From positions 119,933-183,932 of the forward strand of contig JANLFP010000008.1 of the NCBI GenBank assembly GCA_024655905.1: a stretch of 64,000 bases of DNA. Reading direction: 5' to 3'. The position numbers and the translations under genes are program-made. Of this stretch, positions 61,821-64,000 are shown piece by piece (the stretch's first letter is position 1; each line of letters starts with the position of its first letter). The notes under the pieces were generated by a model that worked only from the letters and a program-made list of their open reading frames with translations, was not told the DNA's origin and made no database searches. The DNA comes from Tepidanaerobacteraceae bacterium (GTDB lineage: Bacteria; Bacillota; Thermosediminibacteria; Thermosediminibacterales; Tepidanaerobacteraceae).

Positions 61821-62354
61821 ATGCCGATAGCCATCGCAGTTTCGGCTCAGGGGTATGGCGCGGAGGCAGCCTTCGACTACAGGGCCGATATGACAGGGCA
61901 TTCAGTGATAAAGCCTTCCAGCGGACAGGAGTTTTTGAACATGCTTGCTGAATTTTCGCAAAATCGAGGTCCCATTTATCTTATCAAGGTATTCAGCCAT
62001 TCGTATCCCAGGGGCATCATCATGAGCAACTGGAGCGGATTCTACGATGAGCCCGGCCCCAATGACACAAAAAAAGCGGCCTATGTTTCAGACCTTTCCG
62101 CCCGTATCCAAAAAGGAGATATTCGATTTGCCGGAGGCTCCCAAATATTATTATTTGGATGTAATCTCGCAGGAAATTTTTCCATAAAACTTTCCACAGC
62201 TACAGGAGGAACCGTTATAGCTTCTTCCGGAGGCACATACCCAGAAATTGCCGGTGGCCGGGAAACCGGAATCTTTATAACCACGGATAAATGGGAAGTA
62301 TATACGGCAGGGAGCTATTCCCACAGCGCGGGCAAAAGGCTTCGTGCCTGGTAA
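61821..62354 (+). CDS. hypothetical protein with a DUF4347-like (caspase-fold-like) segment
   Basis: A 177-residue protein. IYLIKVFSHSYPRGI, then a serine/aspartate-rich region, then SQILLFGCNLAGNFSIKLS and ATGGTVIASSGGTYPE resemble the GC..A.G..G..L...TGA.V.AS core of DUF4347 and related caspase-like folds, with His (FSHSYPRG) and Cys (FGCNLAG) at the catalytic places. GGGGTG lies nine bases before the ATG. There is no signal peptide; DUF4347 is usually part of giant adhesins, so a short free-standing copy is unusual. Convergent with thiN, 17 bases apart. The assignment is tentative. Confidence 0.6.
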   Translation: MPIAIAVSAQGYGAEAAFDYRADMTGHSVIKPSSGQEFLNMLAEFSQNRGPIYLIKVFSHSYPRGIIMSNWSGFYDEPGPNDTKKAAYVSDLSARIQKGDIRFAGGSQILLFGCNLAGNFSIKLSTATGGTVIASSGGTYPEIAGGRETGIFITTDKWEVYTAGSYSHSAGKRLRAW

Positions 62355-62371
62355 TCCCTGATTAAAACCTG

Positions 62372-63016
62372 TTATCTTTGTCCTTTTCCGAGTTTCACCG
62401 CCAGCAGCAAACCTTTCTTAATCTTTACTGCTGCCTCATCCTCCAAGAATAAATTGCTTATTCCCCGGGAAGACCCCATGGGGATTGTTTCGTTCTTCAG
62501 GGGATAATAAAGGCCCTTAGTTTCTATACCGGATACTTCACAGCTCAATGGAATCAAAGAAAGAAGATCGCCTTTTTTGCCGGATATTTTTGCCTGCCCT
62601 TCTATCAGGAACATCTCCCAGTTTTCGCCCGCCAGCTTTACTTCCATGCCCCTTTTCTTGAAACTCGCCATCAGCAATATATTCGCAAGGCTGTGGTCGG
62701 GCCTATCCCCAATCCCGGCTAAAATTACCGCCTCGCAAGCTCCCTTTTGCAAAGCAATTTCCAGGGCCAGCTCCGTATCTGTAAAATCCTTTTCTGCAGG
62801 GAATGTCTCCTGGTTTATCCCGAGTTGTTTTATTCGGTCTAAATCCTCCGGCGATGCAGAATCCATATCCCCCACCACCAGATCCGGAACCAATCCCAAC
62901 TCGAATGCATGGCGCACACCGCTGTCGGCGCAAATTATGAAATCGGCATTGGCAAGGTATGATTTAATACCGGGGCATGGTTTCATATCTCCGCCTGAAA
63001 AAATCAATGCCCGCAT
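62372..63016 (-). CDS. thiN: thiamine pyrophosphokinase
   Basis: A 214-residue enzyme that transfers pyrophosphate from ATP to thiamine. ICADSGVRHAFELGLVPDLVVGDMDS (substrate and metal site, cited in part: VGDMDS), EKDFTDTELAL, GIGDRPDHSLAN and the C-terminal GISNLFLEDEAAVKI beta domain are diagnostic. AAGGAG lies ten bases before the ATG. No thiamine riboswitch was seen upstream. It is downstream of the DeoR gene by about 40 bases and may be cotranscribed with it. Confidence 0.92.
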   Translation of the reverse strand: MRALIFSGGDMKPCPGIKSYLANADFIICADSGVRHAFELGLVPDLVVGDMDSASPEDLDRIKQLGINQETFPAEKDFTDTELALEIALQKGACEAVILAGIGDRPDHSLANILLMASFKKRGMEVKLAGENWEMFLIEGQAKISGKKGDLLSLIPLSCEVSGIETKGLYYPLKNETIPMGSSRGISNLFLEDEAAVKIKKGLLLAVKLGKGQR

Positions 63017-63057
63017 ATTGCATCTACTCCTTATTATAAAAATTTTTTAACCTGCAG

Positions 63058-63840
63058 CTAAGCAATAATCCAGCGGATTCCTTTCTGTTCCAATTCCTCC
63101 TGCCACCCTTCGGGAGGAGGGGCATCGCTCACCACGGCATCTATTTCTTGCACATCGGCAATCTTGTAAAATTTGCTGAGTCCTATCTTTGAATGGTCTA
63201 AAAGCGCTATGGTTTCCTCGGAATTTTCCATATATTTTCTGGTAAGCAGCGCTTTGTCGGGATCGTAGCTGGTTATGCCCTTTTTAATCAAAATCCCTTC
63301 AGCGGAGATAAAGGCTTTATCCACATGAAAATATTCCATCATCTTTTCAGCAATGGAACCGGCAACTCTCATGTGCACAGGGTTTACCTTGCCGCCTATA
63401 AAAAATATACTTCCTGTAAAATATTCGTTTTTCCGGAAACTTATTAACAGGTTTAAAAGGGGAATGGAACTTGTCAATATGGTGAGGTTCTTCTTATAAA
63501 ACAAATATTCCGCCATTTGCAAGGTCGTGGTGCCCTCGTCGATGGCTATAATATCATTGTCCTGCACCAGCTGGGCTGCCGCCTTGCCAATCCTCTTTTT
63601 TTCCTCTATGAATGTAATTTCCCTTTGTAAATGAGGTGGTTCCTCATGTTCTGGATTTAATTTCACTGCTCCTCCATAGATACGGGTCAATTTTCCTATT
63701 TTCTCCAGTTCTTCCAGATATCTGCGGACAGTCTCCAGGGAGACATTTAGTTCAGCTGCAAGATTGCTGGTCTCGACCTTACCCAGTAAATTCAATTGTT
63801 TTAAAATATAATTCTTCCTATCTTCACCAACTAAAGACAT
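63058..63840 (-). CDS. DeoR-family transcriptional regulator
   Basis: A 260-residue regulator. The helix-turn-helix has VSLETVRRYLEELEKIGKL and RIYGGAV; the sensor has DEGTTTLQMA, FIGGKV and ALLDHSKIGLSKFY. GGAGG lies six bases before the ATG. It is followed by thiN, which is not an expected DeoR target; its real targets are probably sugar genes outside the window or the aldolase/dehydrogenase pair at 52307-54276. The 160 bases to the window's right edge show no recognisable gene. Confidence 0.9.
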   Translation of the reverse strand: MSLVGEDRKNYILKQLNLLGKVETSNLAAELNVSLETVRRYLEELEKIGKLTRIYGGAVKLNPEHEEPPHLQREITFIEEKKRIGKAAAQLVQDNDIIAIDEGTTTLQMAEYLFYKKNLTILTSSIPLLNLLISFRKNEYFTGSIFFIGGKVNPVHMRVAGSIAEKMMEYFHVDKAFISAEGILIKKGITSYDPDKALLTRKYMENSEETIALLDHSKIGLSKFYKIADVQEIDAVVSDAPPPEGWQEELEQKGIRWIIA

Positions 63841-64000
63841 TTAATATCCTCCAATAGTAATCGCGAATAATTATACTTATGATTATATGACACTTAGCCC
63901 ATAATTCGCAGGTTAGACACATCGTATTCTTCCAAGCAGATAGCGAATAAACGAATCTACTCCTGCTGCACCTCGGAAAGCACAGCATAACTTCCTACAG

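Noticed and set aside
61719..61901. 60-codon minus-strand frame between the DUF255 gene and the DUF4347-like gene
   Set aside because: It overlaps the start of the better-supported plus-strand gene and has no convincing ribosome site.
62360..63100. Search for a thiamine (TPP) riboswitch near thiN
   Set aside because: The upstream gap is only about 40 bases and shows no TPP-element sequence.
1..64000. tRNA, rRNA and prophage genes
   Set aside because: No cloverleaf-like sequence, rRNA segment, integrase or phage structural gene was recognised; absence by eye is not proof for small RNAs.

Overview
The window looks like chromosomal DNA of an anaerobic, probably thermophilic, Gram-positive Firmicute of the clostridial type (Thermoanaerobacterales-like; this placement is an inference). 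The grounds are strong AGGAGG ribosome sites before almost every gene, frequent GTG/TTG starts, S-layer homology (SLH) anchored glycosidases, HPr kinase, three DeoR-type regulators, a GerW/YtfJ-like protein and short GGGGACGGTTC palindromes. No rRNA, tRNA or CRISPR array was seen.

Positions 1-31250 form one large minus-strand locus for plant-type rhamnosides and related sugars. Reading in the direction of transcription from the right, it starts with two very large secreted, SLH-anchored alpha-L-rhamnosidases (GH78-like, then GH106-like) and the stump of an older SLH protein. Next come a DeoR regulator and an ABC sugar-importer operon with two ATPases, two permeases (one frameshifted in a nine-base homopolymer) and a binding lipoprotein. 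A second complete importer follows (ATPase, two permeases, binding lipoprotein), then a soluble chemoreceptor fused to a sugar-binding domain. A second DeoR regulator precedes the catabolic genes: an RhaI-type L-rhamnose isomerase, a class II aldolase, a SorE-like dehydrogenase, a PHP-domain phosphoesterase, a SorF-like short-chain dehydrogenase and the start of a zinc dehydrogenase cut by the window edge. The parts suggest release of rhamnose at the cell surface, uptake, sensing and breakdown. No sugar kinase is visible, and the sorbose/sorbitol-phosphate-like enzymes are not part of the textbook rhamnose route.

Positions 31251-35200 are a decayed zone: a transposase pseudogene, a fragment of a second family, an AT-rich stretch without genes, and an AAA-ATPase-like/PD-(D/E)XK protein that has lost the middle of its nuclease part.

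Positions 35400-44900 hold mostly housekeeping genes on the minus strand: hprK, a phosphoglucose/phosphomannose isomerase, a PHP phosphatase, a D-amino-acid transaminase, an orphan sugar-binding lipoprotein, a GerW-like protein, murB, and a translationally coupled hydantoinase-like/histone-deacetylase-like pair.

Positions 45000-64000 are mixed: a DUF1540 peptide, a TetR-HlyD-ABC export operon with a clear promoter and operator, a secreted ComEC-like metallo-hydrolase with a DUF3006 partner, csaA, an M29 aminopeptidase, a class II aldolase/zinc dehydrogenase pair, a radical SAM activase, proBA, hisD, a YyaL/DUF255 protein, an unusual DUF4347-like protein, a thiamine pyrophosphokinase and a third DeoR regulator.
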